Shown: one piece after another, positions 1-10,970 of the stretch
Layout of the letters: every line of letters begins with the position of its first letter
Position numbering within the stretch: the stretch's first letter is position 1
Assembly (NCBI RefSeq): GCF_019923725.1
Contig: NZ_JAHXRI010000010.1
Location: forward strand, 644,636 to 708,635
Source: Zwartia hollandica
Lineage (GTDB): Bacteria > Pseudomonadota > Gammaproteobacteria > Burkholderiales > Burkholderiaceae_B
Direction of reading: 5' to 3'
Length of the DNA stretch: 64,000 nt
Made by a program: the position numbers and the translations under genes
The notes under the pieces: generated by a model
The model's database searches: none
Told to the model about the DNA's origin: nothing
The model's input: only the letters and a program-made list of their open reading frames with translations

Positions 1-1260
1 CTCGAGTTGCTCAACGTAAGCGTCAAGATCAGCAATCGGACGCGTCGCGACTCCGCCTTCCATCGCCGCTTTTGCCACAGCCGGCGCAATGCGCACAATC
101 AAGCGTGGATCGAAAGGCTTTGGAATAAAAGAGTTCGGCCCAAAGGATACGTCATAGTGCCCATACGCCGCAGCGACAACTTCACTTTGCTCTTCTTGCG
201 CTAGCTTGGCAATTGCGACAACAGCCGCCTTTTCCATTTCGCGCGTAATGGTTGTCGCTCCCACATCCAACGCCCCACGAAAAATATAGGGGAAGCACAA
301 GACGTTATTGACCTGATTAGGGTAATCGGAGCGTCCAGTTGCCATCACAATATCGTCACGGACTGCATGCGCTTCCGAAGGAAGAATCTCTGGGTTTGGG
401 TTCGCCAAGGCCAAGATCAACGGCCGCGCGCCCATGACCTTCACCATCTCTGGTTTGAGCACGCCGCCGGCAGACAACCCAAGAAACACGTCAGCACCAG
501 AAATAATATCTGCAAGCTTGCGGGCATCCGTTTTTTGAGCGAACCGCTCCTTGTCTGGATCCATCAAAGTGGTTCGGCCTTCGTACACAACGCCCTCGAT
601 GTCTGATACCCAAATATTTTTGAGCGGAAGGCCAAGGTCGACCATCAAGTCCAAACACGCCAGAGCTGCAGCGCCTGCACCCGACACCACCACCTTTACT
701 TTGTCAATATCTTTACCAACAACTTTCAGTCCATTGATGAATGCGGCAGACACACAAATAGCAGTACCGTGTTGATCATCATGGAATACCGGTATGCGCA
801 TGCGCTCACGCAATTTGCGCTCAACGGTAAAGCACTCTGGTGCCTTGATATCCTCTAAGTTGATTCCACCAAAGGTCGGCTCAAGCCCAGCAATAATCTC
901 AACAAGTTTAAGAGGATCTTGTTCGTTAATTTCGATGTCGAAGACATCGATGCCCGCAAACTTTTTAAATAAAACAGCCTTGCCTTCCATGACAGGCTTC
1001 GACGCAAGCGGACCAATATTGCCCAACCCAAGCACCGCTGTGCCGTTCGTGATGACACCTACTAAATTTCCTCGCGCGGTATATCGAAACGCATTGGCAG
1101 GATCCGTCACGATTTCTTCGCAAGCCGCAGCGACACCTGGCGAATAAGCCAAGGCTAGGTCCCGTTGGTTAGACAGCATTTTTGTCGGTGCGATAGAAAT
1201 CTTGCCAGGACGACCTTGCTCGTGATATTCGAGCGCAGCTTTGCGAAACGTTTCTTCCAT
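1..1260 (-). CDS. maeB: NADP-dependent malic enzyme, N-terminal part (cut by window edge)
   Basis: The reading frame starts at the ATG at 1258-1260 and stays open to base 1, giving the first 420 residues of a family usually about 760 long. Malic enzyme decarboxylates malate to pyruvate with reduction of NAD(P). Seen: the AYSPGVA segment with its conserved Tyr near residue 39, [14 protein letters not shown] near residues 121-135, the HDDQHGTA segment, and a dinucleotide-binding GAGAAA motif near residue 195. The C-terminal phosphotransacetylase-like domain typical of MaeB would lie outside the window, so its presence is inferred. The upstream FAD-oxidase-like gene is on the same strand 48 bp away and could be co-transcribed. 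No strong ribosome binding site precedes the ATG. Confidence 0.93.
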   Translation of the reverse strand, partial: MEETFRKAALEYHEQGRPGKISIAPTKMLSNQRDLALAYSPGVAAACEEIVTDPANAFRYTARGNLVGVITNGTAVLGLGNIGPLASKPVMEGKAVLFKKFAGIDVFDIEINEQDPLKLVEIIAGLEPTFGGINLEDIKAPECFTVERKLRERMRIPVFHDDQHGTAICVSAAFINGLKVVGKDIDKVKVVVSGAGAAALACLDLMVDLGLPLKNIWVSDIEGVVYEGRTTLMDPDKERFAQKTDARKLADIISGADVFLGLSAGGVLKPEMVKVMGARPLILALANPNPEILPSEAHAVRDDIVMATGRSDYPNQVNNVLCFPYIFRGALDVGATTITREMEKAAVVAIAKLAQEEQSEVVAAAYGHYDVSFGPNSFIPKPFDPRLIVRIAPAVAKAAMEGGVATRPIADLDAYVEQLE

Positions 1261-1308
1261 AATGAAAGGCACCAGTGATTTCAATAAGAGAAGTTAATTT
1301 TAGTCGCT

Positions 1309-2253
1309 TTACTCGGAAACCGAGCCGAAGACCCCAGAGGGATCTAGGATCTGCTTCACACTGCGATCAATTGAAGCGAAAGGGATCGACAAAGCGTCCG
1401 AAAAGTTCTCTGCAGATCGCTGCGACATACCGATCGCTGCATCCGAGGGACCACCCGCGCCGACAATTGTCCGTCCAGTCGCCGCGAACCAAACAGTCTG
1501 CACCCACCCCAACGCACCACCATGTCCAATGAATAGCCAAGCCAAGTTCGGCTCGCTCGGGGCCTTGGGCCTCAGAGCATCTAGCCTAAAACGCAACGGC
1601 CAAATCGCAGCAGCCATACCTTGCTCGACCGGTGCGCTATGTGCGAGCTCAAAAAGTTTGGGAATAATTCGCTGGGTCGCCAAACTTTGCAGCGGCGCTT
1701 GTGCAGTCGCTCCGAAGGGGCCCAACACCTCAGTTGTGCCATCAGCGAGCACTGCCTGTAGCTGTACGATACCGCTCAGGTCGCACTGGCCGGTCGGCCA
1801 GCGACCACAACCTCGACTCGCCACCCATTGCGCAACCGTTTGTTCGGGATCCGCCATATCCAATGACGCGATACCGAGCCCCTGAAGCGCACCGAGTAAG
1901 CAACCCGCGTCTGCTCGCCAAAGGGTTTGCGCGGCATCGACTGCAACAACGGTTGCCCACGGTGCGCGGGCCGACACCCAAAGTGCACCGCGACCCGGGT
2001 CAGGACGGCCATCCGAGTCCGCGAGCAAATACTGCACGCCAAACTCGCGGCACAAGGCAAAGGCATGGGTGAGATCGCCCTCGCGGGCAGGCTCTAGCCA
2101 CGCCTGCATCGTCTCTTGGCTTTCGTCCCATCGCACGCGTCCCAGACAAGTACGCGACAACCTTGCACAAAAAGTACCCCACGGTGTCGCCGGCGTGCGG
2201 CGTCCCGTCAGAAAACTGCGTCGCGAAGGTTTTGTAACCACTACAATTCGCAT
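1309..2253 (-). CDS. FAD-binding oxidase-like protein with a twin-arginine-like N-terminus
   Basis: A 314-residue protein if started at the ATG at 2251-2253; longer starts would run into the divergent aminotransferase gene at 2275. The middle (GQCDLSGIVQLQAVLADGT) resembles the region of GlcD/GlcE-type FAD-linked oxidases where the FAD domain ends. The tail (VKQILDPSGVFGS) resembles the C-terminus common to that family (D-P-x-G-x-F). Near the start is SRRSFLTG, a fair twin-arginine motif, but no hydrophobic stretch follows, so export is doubtful. The family call rests on two short similarities and the substrate is unknown. It lies between maeB (same strand) and a divergent aminotransferase whose start is only 21 bp away. 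Confidence 0.5.
   Translation of the reverse strand: MRIVVVTKPSRRSFLTGRRTPATPWGTFCARLSRTCLGRVRWDESQETMQAWLEPAREGDLTHAFALCREFGVQYLLADSDGRPDPGRGALWVSARAPWATVVAVDAAQTLWRADAGCLLGALQGLGIASLDMADPEQTVAQWVASRGCGRWPTGQCDLSGIVQLQAVLADGTTEVLGPFGATAQAPLQSLATQRIIPKLFELAHSAPVEQGMAAAIWPLRFRLDALRPKAPSEPNLAWLFIGHGGALGWVQTVWFAATGRTIVGAGGPSDAAIGMSQRSAENFSDALSIPFASIDRSVKQILDPSGVFGSVSE
2242..2247 (+). promoter_or_regulatory. Possible -10 element for the aminotransferase gene
   Basis: TACAAT lies 28 bp before the aminotransferase ATG, within the first codons of the divergent gene. No convincing -35 hexamer sits 17 bp upstream, so this is a weak suggestion. A start site here would give a leader of roughly 20 nt. 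Confidence 0.25.
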
Positions 2254-2274
2254 CCAAGGTTGGAGAGATGAGAC

Positions 2275-3432
2275 ATGACAGTACTCGCGGCACGCACACA
2301 TGACACGGTAACGTTCCACGCGGTCGAGCTTTTAAAGGAGGCCTCGGCCCTGACCCGCTCGGGTATCGACATTATCAGCCTTGGCGTGGGTGAACCAGAC
2401 TTTACCGCCGCACCCCGGGTCGTCACGGGTCTCGATAGCGCGGCTCGCGCCGGCAAAAGCGGGTACTCACCTCCTGCAGGTCTACCGGAATTGCGCGAAG
2501 CCATAGCGAATTTTTACACGAACCAGCTCGGTGCGCGCGTAGACCCCGCCAGAGTGATTGTCACCTCAGGCGCGAGCGGTGCCCTGTTACTGGCAGCGAT
2601 GGCACTGATCAACCCAGGCGACGAAGTGCTCATGCCCGATCCCTGTTACCCACCCAACCGCAACTTTGTTGGCGCAGCCGGCGGGACCACCAAACTCATT
2701 CCCACTAGTGCAGATACCCGCTTTCAACTTAGCGCAGCCGATATCGCCAGCCACTGGGGACCGCAAACACGCGGCGTACTGATTGCATCCCCTAGCAACC
2801 CAACGGGCACCTCCATCACACGCGAAGAGCTCAATCGAATTTTTAAGGAAGTACGCGCGCGCCACGGCTTTGTCATGATGGATGAGATTTATCTCAGCCT
2901 ATCGTACGACGGAGCTCCGCAATCGGCGCTTGCGCTTGACGACGACATCATCATTCTCAATAGTTTCTCCAAGTACTTCAACATGACCGGCTGGAGGCTG
3001 GGCTGGATGATCGTTCCACACCATCTTGTAGCCCCGATCGAAAAAATGGCTGCGAGTTTGGCCATCTGTGCACCCACGCTCGCTCAGTATGGCGCACTCG
3101 AATGCTTTCACCCCGAGTCACTGGCCATCTATGAAACACGGCGCGAAGCGTTCCGCCAGAGACGAGATTACCTCGTGCCCGCGCTTGAGTCCCTCGGCAT
3201 CACAGTTCCCGTTATGCCTGATGGCGCGTTTTACGTCTATGCTGATATCTCTGCTCACGCCTCAGATAGCAGTGCGTTCTCGGCAGCCCTACTACACGGC
3301 GCGCGCGTAGCGGCCGTCGCAGGTCTAGATTTTGGTCCTGCACACGCTGCACACACGATGCGCTTCGCCTATACAACGAGCCTTGAACGACTACAAGAAG
3401 CCATACATCGCATCAAAGGTTTTTTGAGCTAA
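2275..3432 (+). CDS. PLP-dependent class I/II aminotransferase (aspartate aminotransferase fold)
   Basis: This 385-residue protein has the fold type I aminotransferase signatures: SPSNPTG near residue 172, a cofactor-binding DEIYLSLSYD segment, and SFSKYFNMTGWRLGW with the PLP-binding lysine near residue 233. Such enzymes move an amino group between an amino acid and a 2-oxo acid; the amino donor cannot be read from the sequence. The ATG is preceded by GGAGAG at good spacing. The next gene (UbiD family) is 51 bp downstream on the same strand and may share a transcript, though the two reactions have no obvious link. Confidence 0.9.
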   Translation: MTVLAARTHDTVTFHAVELLKEASALTRSGIDIISLGVGEPDFTAAPRVVTGLDSAARAGKSGYSPPAGLPELREAIANFYTNQLGARVDPARVIVTSGASGALLLAAMALINPGDEVLMPDPCYPPNRNFVGAAGGTTKLIPTSADTRFQLSAADIASHWGPQTRGVLIASPSNPTGTSITREELNRIFKEVRARHGFVMMDEIYLSLSYDGAPQSALALDDDIIILNSFSKYFNMTGWRLGWMIVPHHLVAPIEKMAASLAICAPTLAQYGALECFHPESLAIYETRREAFRQRRDYLVPALESLGITVPVMPDGAFYVYADISAHASDSSAFSAALLHGARVAAVAGLDFGPAHAAHTMRFAYTTSLERLQEAIHRIKGFLS

Positions 3433-3483
3433 CGTCCAACACCAAACGACTCAATCGCTTCTAACGCTTGAAGGGCAGGTACC

Positions 3484-5031
3484 TTGAAATACAAAGATCT
3501 TAGAGACTTCATTTCGCAACTCGAGCGCAATCATGACCTCAAGCGCATTCAGGTACCTGTTTCGTCCTCATTAGAAATGACTGAAATATCGGACCGTGTA
3601 CTCAAAGCGCAAGGGCCAGCGCTAATTTTCGAGCAGCCAATGCATAACGGCACTCGAGCAAGCATGCCAGTCCTGACAAATTTATTTGGGACTCCCACCC
3701 GTGTCGCGCAAGGGATGGGTGCCGAGAACACCGCTGCATTGCGAGAGATCGGGGAGTTACTGGCGAGCCTGCGAGAGCCTGAGGCCCCCAAGGGACTTAA
3801 AGACGCAATAGCGAAAGTCTCCATGCTCAAAGCGGCCCTCTGGGACATGAGCCCAAAAAATGTACGCGGCGCACCTTGTCAGGAAATCGTATGGGAAGGC
3901 AATGATGTTGATCTTGCCAAACTGCCGATTCAAACCTGCTGGCCCGGAGATGTTGCACCCTTACTGACCTGGGGTCTAGTCATCACGCGCGGGCCTAATG
4001 CAAAACGCCAGAATCTCGGGATCTATCGACAACAGGTGATCGGCCGCAACAAACTCATCATGCGCTGGCTATCGCACCGAGGTGGTGCGTTGGATTTCAG
4101 GGATCACGCGCTTGCCAATCCCGGTAAACCGTTTCCCATTGCCGTCGCGCTTGGTGCGGACCCTGCAACAACACTTGGCGCGGTTACTCCCGTGCCCGAC
4201 TCACTTTCGGAATATCAGTTTGCGGGGCTTCTGCGTGGCGGTCGCACCGAGGTCACGCAGGCGCTCGGTAGCAACCTCTCCGTTCCGGCGACCGCAGAAA
4301 TTGTCCTTGAGGGCCACTTGCTGCCAAGTACCGACCCACGCGCCATCACCCCAAACGTACCACCTGGGGTAAATCCGCCGCCCGCTTCGGATTACGAACT
4401 TGCGCTCGAAGGACCTTTTGGTGATCACACCGGCTACTACAACGAACAAGATTGGTTTCCGGTATTCACGGTAGACCGCATCACCATGCGTCGCAATCCC
4501 ATTTATCATTCCACCTACACCGGCAAGCCACCAGATGAGCCTGCAGTGCTGGGCGTTGCACTCAACGAAGTGTTTGTGCCACTACTACGCCGACAAATTC
4601 CGGAAATCGTAGACTTCTATCTGCCCCCAGAGGGATGCAGCTATCGCCTTGCTGTCGTTTCAATTCGTAAGCAATACCCCGGTCACGCGAAGCGGGTGAT
4701 GTTTGGTCTCTGGAGCATTCTGCGTCAGTTTATGTACACAAAATTTATCGTTGTGGTTGACGCAGACATTAACCCACGCGACTGGAAGGAAGTGGTGTGG
4801 GCGATGACCACGCGCATGGATCCGGTACGGGATACGCTGCTTGTAGAGAACACGCCAATTGACTACCTTGATTTTGCCTCGCCCGTCTCCGGACTAGGCG
4901 GAAAAATGGGGATGGATGCGACCAATAAATGGCCGGGAGAAACACAACGAGAATGGGGCACACCTATTCAGATGGATGCCGCAACCAAGTTGCGTGTAGA
5001 CGCGATTTGGAACGAGCTCGGACTATCTTAA
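3484..5031 (+). CDS. ubiD: UbiD-family decarboxylase (4-hydroxy-3-polyprenylbenzoate decarboxylase)
   Basis: A 515-residue UbiD-family protein, slightly longer than the roughly 490-500 residues usual for ubiquinone-pathway UbiD. It starts at a TTG, supported by an upstream AAGGGCAGG and by the family N-terminus (KYKDLRDFI). Conserved family segments include [13 protein letters not shown] and the C-terminal [15 protein letters not shown]. UbiD enzymes use prenylated FMN made by UbiX to decarboxylate aromatic or unsaturated acids; in ubiquinone synthesis the substrate is 4-hydroxy-3-polyprenylbenzoate. No ubiX is in the window, so a different aromatic substrate is possible. The stop overlaps by 4 bp the end of the convergent permease gene. 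Confidence 0.88.
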   Translation: MKYKDLRDFISQLERNHDLKRIQVPVSSSLEMTEISDRVLKAQGPALIFEQPMHNGTRASMPVLTNLFGTPTRVAQGMGAENTAALREIGELLASLREPEAPKGLKDAIAKVSMLKAALWDMSPKNVRGAPCQEIVWEGNDVDLAKLPIQTCWPGDVAPLLTWGLVITRGPNAKRQNLGIYRQQVIGRNKLIMRWLSHRGGALDFRDHALANPGKPFPIAVALGADPATTLGAVTPVPDSLSEYQFAGLLRGGRTEVTQALGSNLSVPATAEIVLEGHLLPSTDPRAITPNVPPGVNPPPASDYELALEGPFGDHTGYYNEQDWFPVFTVDRITMRRNPIYHSTYTGKPPDEPAVLGVALNEVFVPLLRRQIPEIVDFYLPPEGCSYRLAVVSIRKQYPGHAKRVMFGLWSILRQFMYTKFIVVVDADINPRDWKEVVWAMTTRMDPVRDTLLVENTPIDYLDFASPVSGLGGKMGMDATNKWPGETQREWGTPIQMDAATKLRVDAIWNELGLS

Positions 5032-6041
5032 GCAGAGCGCTTTGCGTGACGCAATAGCAGGGCAATAAAGAAAGGTCCGCCCACCAAGCTGGTGATGACA
5101 CCAACCGGTATCTCTGCGGGCATCACCGCGACGCGTGCGAGCCAGTCTGCCAGCACGAGAGCGATCGCGCCCGCAACCCAAGAAAGTGGTAATAGCACCC
5201 GATGGCCTGCGCCAACCCAGCCTCTCAGAATATGTGGAATGACCAGTCCGATAAAAGCAATGCCCCCTGTCGCAGCAACGAGCGGGCCCACAAGTAGCGC
5301 GATCAAAAGAATCAACGTACGACGCACTTTTGCTATATCAAAACCAAGGTGATGTGCTTCACGCTCACCTAGCAGTAACGCATTTAGAACACGCCACTGA
5401 CGGAGCAATAAGGTCGAGCAAATAAGCGTCCATGGCAGCAACCAGCCCACCTGATCCCAAGAAGCACGGGTCAAACTGCCAAGCGACCAAAAACCAAAGC
5501 TACGGAACTGAGACTCAGAAATGAAGGTGGTCACTAAACTCACCACGCTCATCATGGTGGCGTTGATCGCAATACCTGCCAACAATAAACCAGCGACTCC
5601 CGGGTAGCGTCGCCCCAAAAAATAAGCCGACAGGGTGGCGAGCATGGCGCCAATAAAACCTGCAGCGCTGGTAAACCAGTGGCTATTGAACCCAAGCAGC
5701 AGTGTTAGGACGACCCCGAGCGACGCACCGGCCGATATTCCCACAAGACCGGGCTCCGCCAAGGGATTGCGAAACAACGCTTGCATCACCGCACCGCTCA
5801 GCGCAAGCGCCCCGCCCGCCACAGCCGCGAACAAAACGCGTGGCAACCTTAGCTCTAAAAGTACGGAACGCTTTAAGGGATCAACATCCGCGCCAACGCC
5901 AACGATCGCAAATACTTCGGACCACTGTATCGGCACTGCGCCGGACTTAAGCGCCAGGATCACCGTCATCAACAACGCAAACACCGCAACCATCCACAGA
6001 AGGAACGGCCGAGTAGGAGGTGATGAAGTGATCTGCATCAA
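5028..6041 (-). CDS. FecCD-family ABC transporter permease (iron/haem/cobalamin type)
   Basis: This 337-residue, very hydrophobic protein has the hallmarks of the FecCD/BtuC family: an N-terminal membrane segment, [36 protein letters not shown], and the C-terminal [16 protein letters not shown] and [18 protein letters not shown] motifs. About 9-10 membrane helices are expected. Such permeases work as dimers with a BtuD-type ATPase and a periplasmic binding protein to import siderophores, haem or B12. Neither partner is encoded nearby. Instead the gene overlaps by 4 bp (ATGA) an unknown secreted protein, downstream of dacB. The substrate cannot be assigned. Confidence 0.9.
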   Translation of the reverse strand: MMQITSSPPTRPFLLWMVAVFALLMTVILALKSGAVPIQWSEVFAIVGVGADVDPLKRSVLLELRLPRVLFAAVAGGALALSGAVMQALFRNPLAEPGLVGISAGASLGVVLTLLLGFNSHWFTSAAGFIGAMLATLSAYFLGRRYPGVAGLLLAGIAINATMMSVVSLVTTFISESQFRSFGFWSLGSLTRASWDQVGWLLPWTLICSTLLLRQWRVLNALLLGEREAHHLGFDIAKVRRTLILLIALLVGPLVAATGGIAFIGLVIPHILRGWVGAGHRVLLPLSWVAGAIALVLADWLARVAVMPAEIPVGVITSLVGGPFFIALLLRHAKRSA

Positions 6042-6751
6042 CGAACCGTCTTGACCTCAATCACTGCGCGCTGACCAGCTTGTTCAATTTCCTGTTTCAT
6101 CACAAGACTCACCGCAGGGCAGTACCAGTCCGTGACATAAGACTGCACCGCTGGAATGGCGATGACCACACCACGTATGTTCGCCATCGTTTGCTCGGTG
6201 CCTCGCGGATATCTAACCGGCCAACATAATTGCGGCCCTAACGCGGTATCGATCGACTGACGGGTACCCACAATTTTCTCGCCAACGCGAACCGTTAGCG
6301 CAGTGGTGGGTCCCTTGCGAGGATCCCCAATCGCAAGCCGAAAATTTTGTGGCGCCAACCGTTGTCCTGGTGCTTTGATCACAGTTCCATAACCAAAAAT
6401 ACTGACCATCTGCATATCAAACGCTTCTGCCTCAGCCGTCTGACCAGGACCGCTTTTAATCAGCTTCGCCTGCAAGTCGTTGGCCGTCAGGACATGATCG
6501 AGCTCCGCAGCACCTGTTAACAAACCAAACAAGGCGTAACTCGCATTACCTTTGACTTGTGCCTGACAGCTTTGTTTACCGGTTTTCTTAACATGACTAA
6601 AAGTCATGCGTGCGTTGACTTGAACGATGCCCTTACCCGTGATTTCTATCAGTCCACCATTATGAAAAAACTTGGCATCACAAATACCGGCGTGCGCTGA
6701 TACGCCAGACAGTAGGACCACTACACCCAAGAGGGCATGACGAACATTCAT
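6038..6751 (-). CDS. Secreted protein of unknown function, coupled to the FecCD permease
   Basis: I do not recognise this 237-residue protein. It begins with a clear signal peptide (hydrophobic residues 4-20, likely cleavage after SAHA). The mature part has four cysteines: AGICDA, KQSCQA, PQLCWP and WYCPAV. The rest mixes short hydrophobic and charged stretches without an obvious repeat or membrane segment. It sits between dacB and a FecCD-type permease, and its stop overlaps the permease start by 4 bp, which suggests translational coupling. A periplasmic accessory or ligand-capturing role for that permease is a guess from position only; it does not look like a standard periplasmic binding protein. 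Confidence 0.7.
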   Translation of the reverse strand: MNVRHALLGVVVLLSGVSAHAGICDAKFFHNGGLIEITGKGIVQVNARMTFSHVKKTGKQSCQAQVKGNASYALFGLLTGAAELDHVLTANDLQAKLIKSGPGQTAEAEAFDMQMVSIFGYGTVIKAPGQRLAPQNFRLAIGDPRKGPTTALTVRVGEKIVGTRQSIDTALGPQLCWPVRYPRGTEQTMANIRGVVIAIPAVQSYVTDWYCPAVSLVMKQEIEQAGQRAVIEVKTVR

Positions 6752-6780
6752 GGGTGCTTACCAGGTTGCATCGGTTAAAT

Positions 6781-8235
6781 TTATTTCGCGGTAAGCCAAG
6801 CGATTAACGCATTTTCAAAAGACCGCGCATCATGCGCACGATCATGATTGACCATACTGACAACTATATAGCGTTTGCCGCTGCTCGACCAGACATAGCC
6901 TGCAACGGAACGCACGTCGCGCAACGCACCCGTTTTAAGATGCGCCATAGACTTAGTAGCGGGATCGCGTAACCGGTTACGGGTCGTCCCATCAGTACCA
7001 AGAATTGCCAGCGAAGATACGTATTCAGGCATCACAGGAGACATCCACGCTTTTTGCAGCATTTGCGCCAGACTATCCGCCGATACCACCCCATTTCGAG
7101 ATAAGCCGGAACCGTTATCCAATACCAGCCCCTTCATCGGCAGGCCTTGCCTTGCCAAGACGTCTTGCGCGATCTGCACACTACCTGAAACATTCGCAGG
7201 ACGTCTGCCTGCCTCAGCGCCAAGCGTCAACAACAGCACACGCGTCATCACGTTATTGCTACGTTTATTAATCAAGCGAATCACCTCAGACAAAGGCGGC
7301 GACTGATGCGACGCAATGGCGGTGGCATTCGATGGAATGGAACCCGTTCGGACCTGACCGGTCATCGTGCCGCCAAGCTCTTTCCATAATGTTTGTAATA
7401 CTTTTGCACCAAACTCTTGCTGGGAGAAGGCCAAACGAAACACATCAAACTCGCCACAGGACCCAGCGCCTCTGCCACTCACGCGTATCCGAACCGTCGA
7501 CCCATCTGACGTGGTGTCTGTAGTCACGGCAGGTGACCCCGGACATTGTCCGTCGGCCCATTGCACGTTGCCCTCAACGACAACACCAGGGATTGGAGGG
7601 TCGATGAACGACTTCCAGGTTCGACTCGCCGGATCGGGGGAGAAAACAAGCCGAACGGCCCCAAAGCCCACCATGAAGGCATCCGGGCTAGCGTTATAAG
7701 GACGATCTGCGGCGCCGTCGAATGCACCAGGGTCTATCGTGACTTCACCAAAAACCGATCGATCCACAACGATATCGGAAATCTCTCGGATGCCCCGCAA
7801 ACGCAAGTCTCGCAAGAGGCGCCACACATCTTGCAACATCAAAACAGGATCACCGCCGGCGCGAAGATACAAAGGTCCTTTCAGTACACCCTGGTCACTA
7901 ACCTGAGAGTCTGGACTTAATAGGAAACTCGTATTCCACACATAATTCGGACCCAAGCGCGAGATTGCAGCGTAGGTGGTCACTAGCTTCATCACGGAGG
8001 CGGGGTTACGTGGGGTCTCGGGGGAGATTGCGAACAGTCTGGGCCCACCAATTTCCTGCACCAAGACAGACAAAGAAGACTCTGGTAGCTTGGTCTTGGC
8101 CCAGGCTTGTGCTAACTCGGGGGGCAACCCGCTCTGGGCTTGAACTTGCCATGCCGCCCCCGCACCGCCCAACAGCGTCGCCAACACCGCACACCTGCCC
8201 AGCCACATGCTGACCTTCGCTTTGCCTACGATCAT
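6781..8235 (-). CDS. dacB: D-alanyl-D-alanine carboxypeptidase/endopeptidase (PBP4, DacB)
   Basis: A 484-residue class C penicillin-binding protein (peptidase family S13) that trims and opens peptide cross-links of periplasmic peptidoglycan. All three active-site motifs are visible: S-V-M-K at residues 80-83 (nucleophile S80), S-N-N starting at residue 325, and K-T-G at 434-436. A signal peptide covers about residues 10-34 ([17 protein letters not shown], cleavage near VQAQ). The large gap between the first two motifs matches the inserted domains typical of PBP4. The start at 8235 has GGTGA upstream; an internal ATG at residue 10 is an alternative. It is the first gene of a minus-strand set with the unknown secreted protein and the permease. 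Confidence 0.94.
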   Translation of the reverse strand: MIVGKAKVSMWLGRCAVLATLLGGAGAAWQVQAQSGLPPELAQAWAKTKLPESSLSVLVQEIGGPRLFAISPETPRNPASVMKLVTTYAAISRLGPNYVWNTSFLLSPDSQVSDQGVLKGPLYLRAGGDPVLMLQDVWRLLRDLRLRGIREISDIVVDRSVFGEVTIDPGAFDGAADRPYNASPDAFMVGFGAVRLVFSPDPASRTWKSFIDPPIPGVVVEGNVQWADGQCPGSPAVTTDTTSDGSTVRIRVSGRGAGSCGEFDVFRLAFSQQEFGAKVLQTLWKELGGTMTGQVRTGSIPSNATAIASHQSPPLSEVIRLINKRSNNVMTRVLLLTLGAEAGRRPANVSGSVQIAQDVLARQGLPMKGLVLDNGSGLSRNGVVSADSLAQMLQKAWMSPVMPEYVSSLAILGTDGTTRNRLRDPATKSMAHLKTGALRDVRSVAGYVWSSSGKRYIVVSMVNHDRAHDARSFENALIAWLTAK

Positions 8236-8293
8236 TACGTCACCTATTTAGCGAGTTGAACCGACAGCATACAAAAAAAGCGTCTGCCCGGCT

Positions 8294-8299
8294 TAAAAT
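8294..8299 (+). promoter_or_regulatory. Possible -10 element of the queA-led operon
   Basis: TAAAAT lies between dacB and queA, 32 bp before the preferred GTG start of queA. It resembles the TAAAAT -10 boxes common in Burkholderiales, but no good -35 is seen at 17 bp. Its position argues against the more upstream queA start codons. Confidence 0.35.
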
Positions 8300-8330
8300 G
8301 CGCCCTCTTGTAAAAAAGCGAACAAAACGC

Positions 8331-10531
<2,201 letters not shown>

Positions 10532-10564
10532 CCAGCGTTTCGCATATATCCAAAGGAGACCTTA

Positions 10565-10906
10565 ATGTCTGCTCAATCAGTTTCCAGCCTCGTGCTGGCT
10601 CAAGCCAGCGACACGGCTGGCTCGCTAATGGGGATGGCCCCCATTATTTTGATGTTTGTCGTTTTGTACTTTTTGATGATTCGTCCCCAGATGAAACGCC
10701 AGAAAGAACACAAAGCATTGATTGCCGCGTTAGCCAAAGGTGACGAAGTCATCAGCGCTGGTGGTTTGCTGGGCACAGTGACAAAAGTCAGCGACAGCTA
10801 TGTCACGATTCAAATTGCCGAGCATGGCGACAAAGCTGTAGAAGTCGTTATGCAAAAAGCATCGGTGTCAGCCGTCTTGCCAAAAGGCACGATCAAGGCG
10901 CTGTAA
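10565..10906 (+). CDS. yajC: Preprotein translocase accessory subunit YajC
   Basis: This 113-residue protein has a short periplasmic start, one membrane helix (about residues 22-42, ending LYFLMIRPQMKR) and a small cytoplasmic domain with GDEVISAGGLLGTV. This is the standard YajC layout; YajC binds SecDF and the SecYEG holotranslocon. The start has AAAGGAG upstream. It lies in the usual tgt-yajC-secD-secF order. A GC-rich stem-loop separates it from secD. Confidence 0.96.
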   Translation: MSAQSVSSLVLAQASDTAGSLMGMAPIILMFVVLYFLMIRPQMKRQKEHKALIAALAKGDEVISAGGLLGTVTKVSDSYVTIQIAEHGDKAVEVVMQKASVSAVLPKGTIKAL

Positions 10907-10920
10907 TTTTTTTTGTACCG

Positions 10921-10943
10921 CCCCGCCGCATGTTGCGGTGGGG
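10921..10943 (+). other. Stem-loop between yajC and secD
   Basis: Ten bases (CCCCGCCGCA) pair with TGCGGTGGGG across a 3-base loop, with one G-U pair. A run of eight T lies before the hairpin rather than after it, so it is not a classical terminator for either strand. It could limit readthrough, stabilise the yajC mRNA end, or influence secD translation. Confidence 0.5.
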
Positions 10944-10970
10944 TGCAATCCCTTTTGATCCCCGTCGGCA

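Noticed and set aside
10907-10943. The yajC-secD hairpin as a rho-independent terminator
   Set aside because: Its T-run precedes the stem instead of following it, and secD has to be expressed with yajC and secF.
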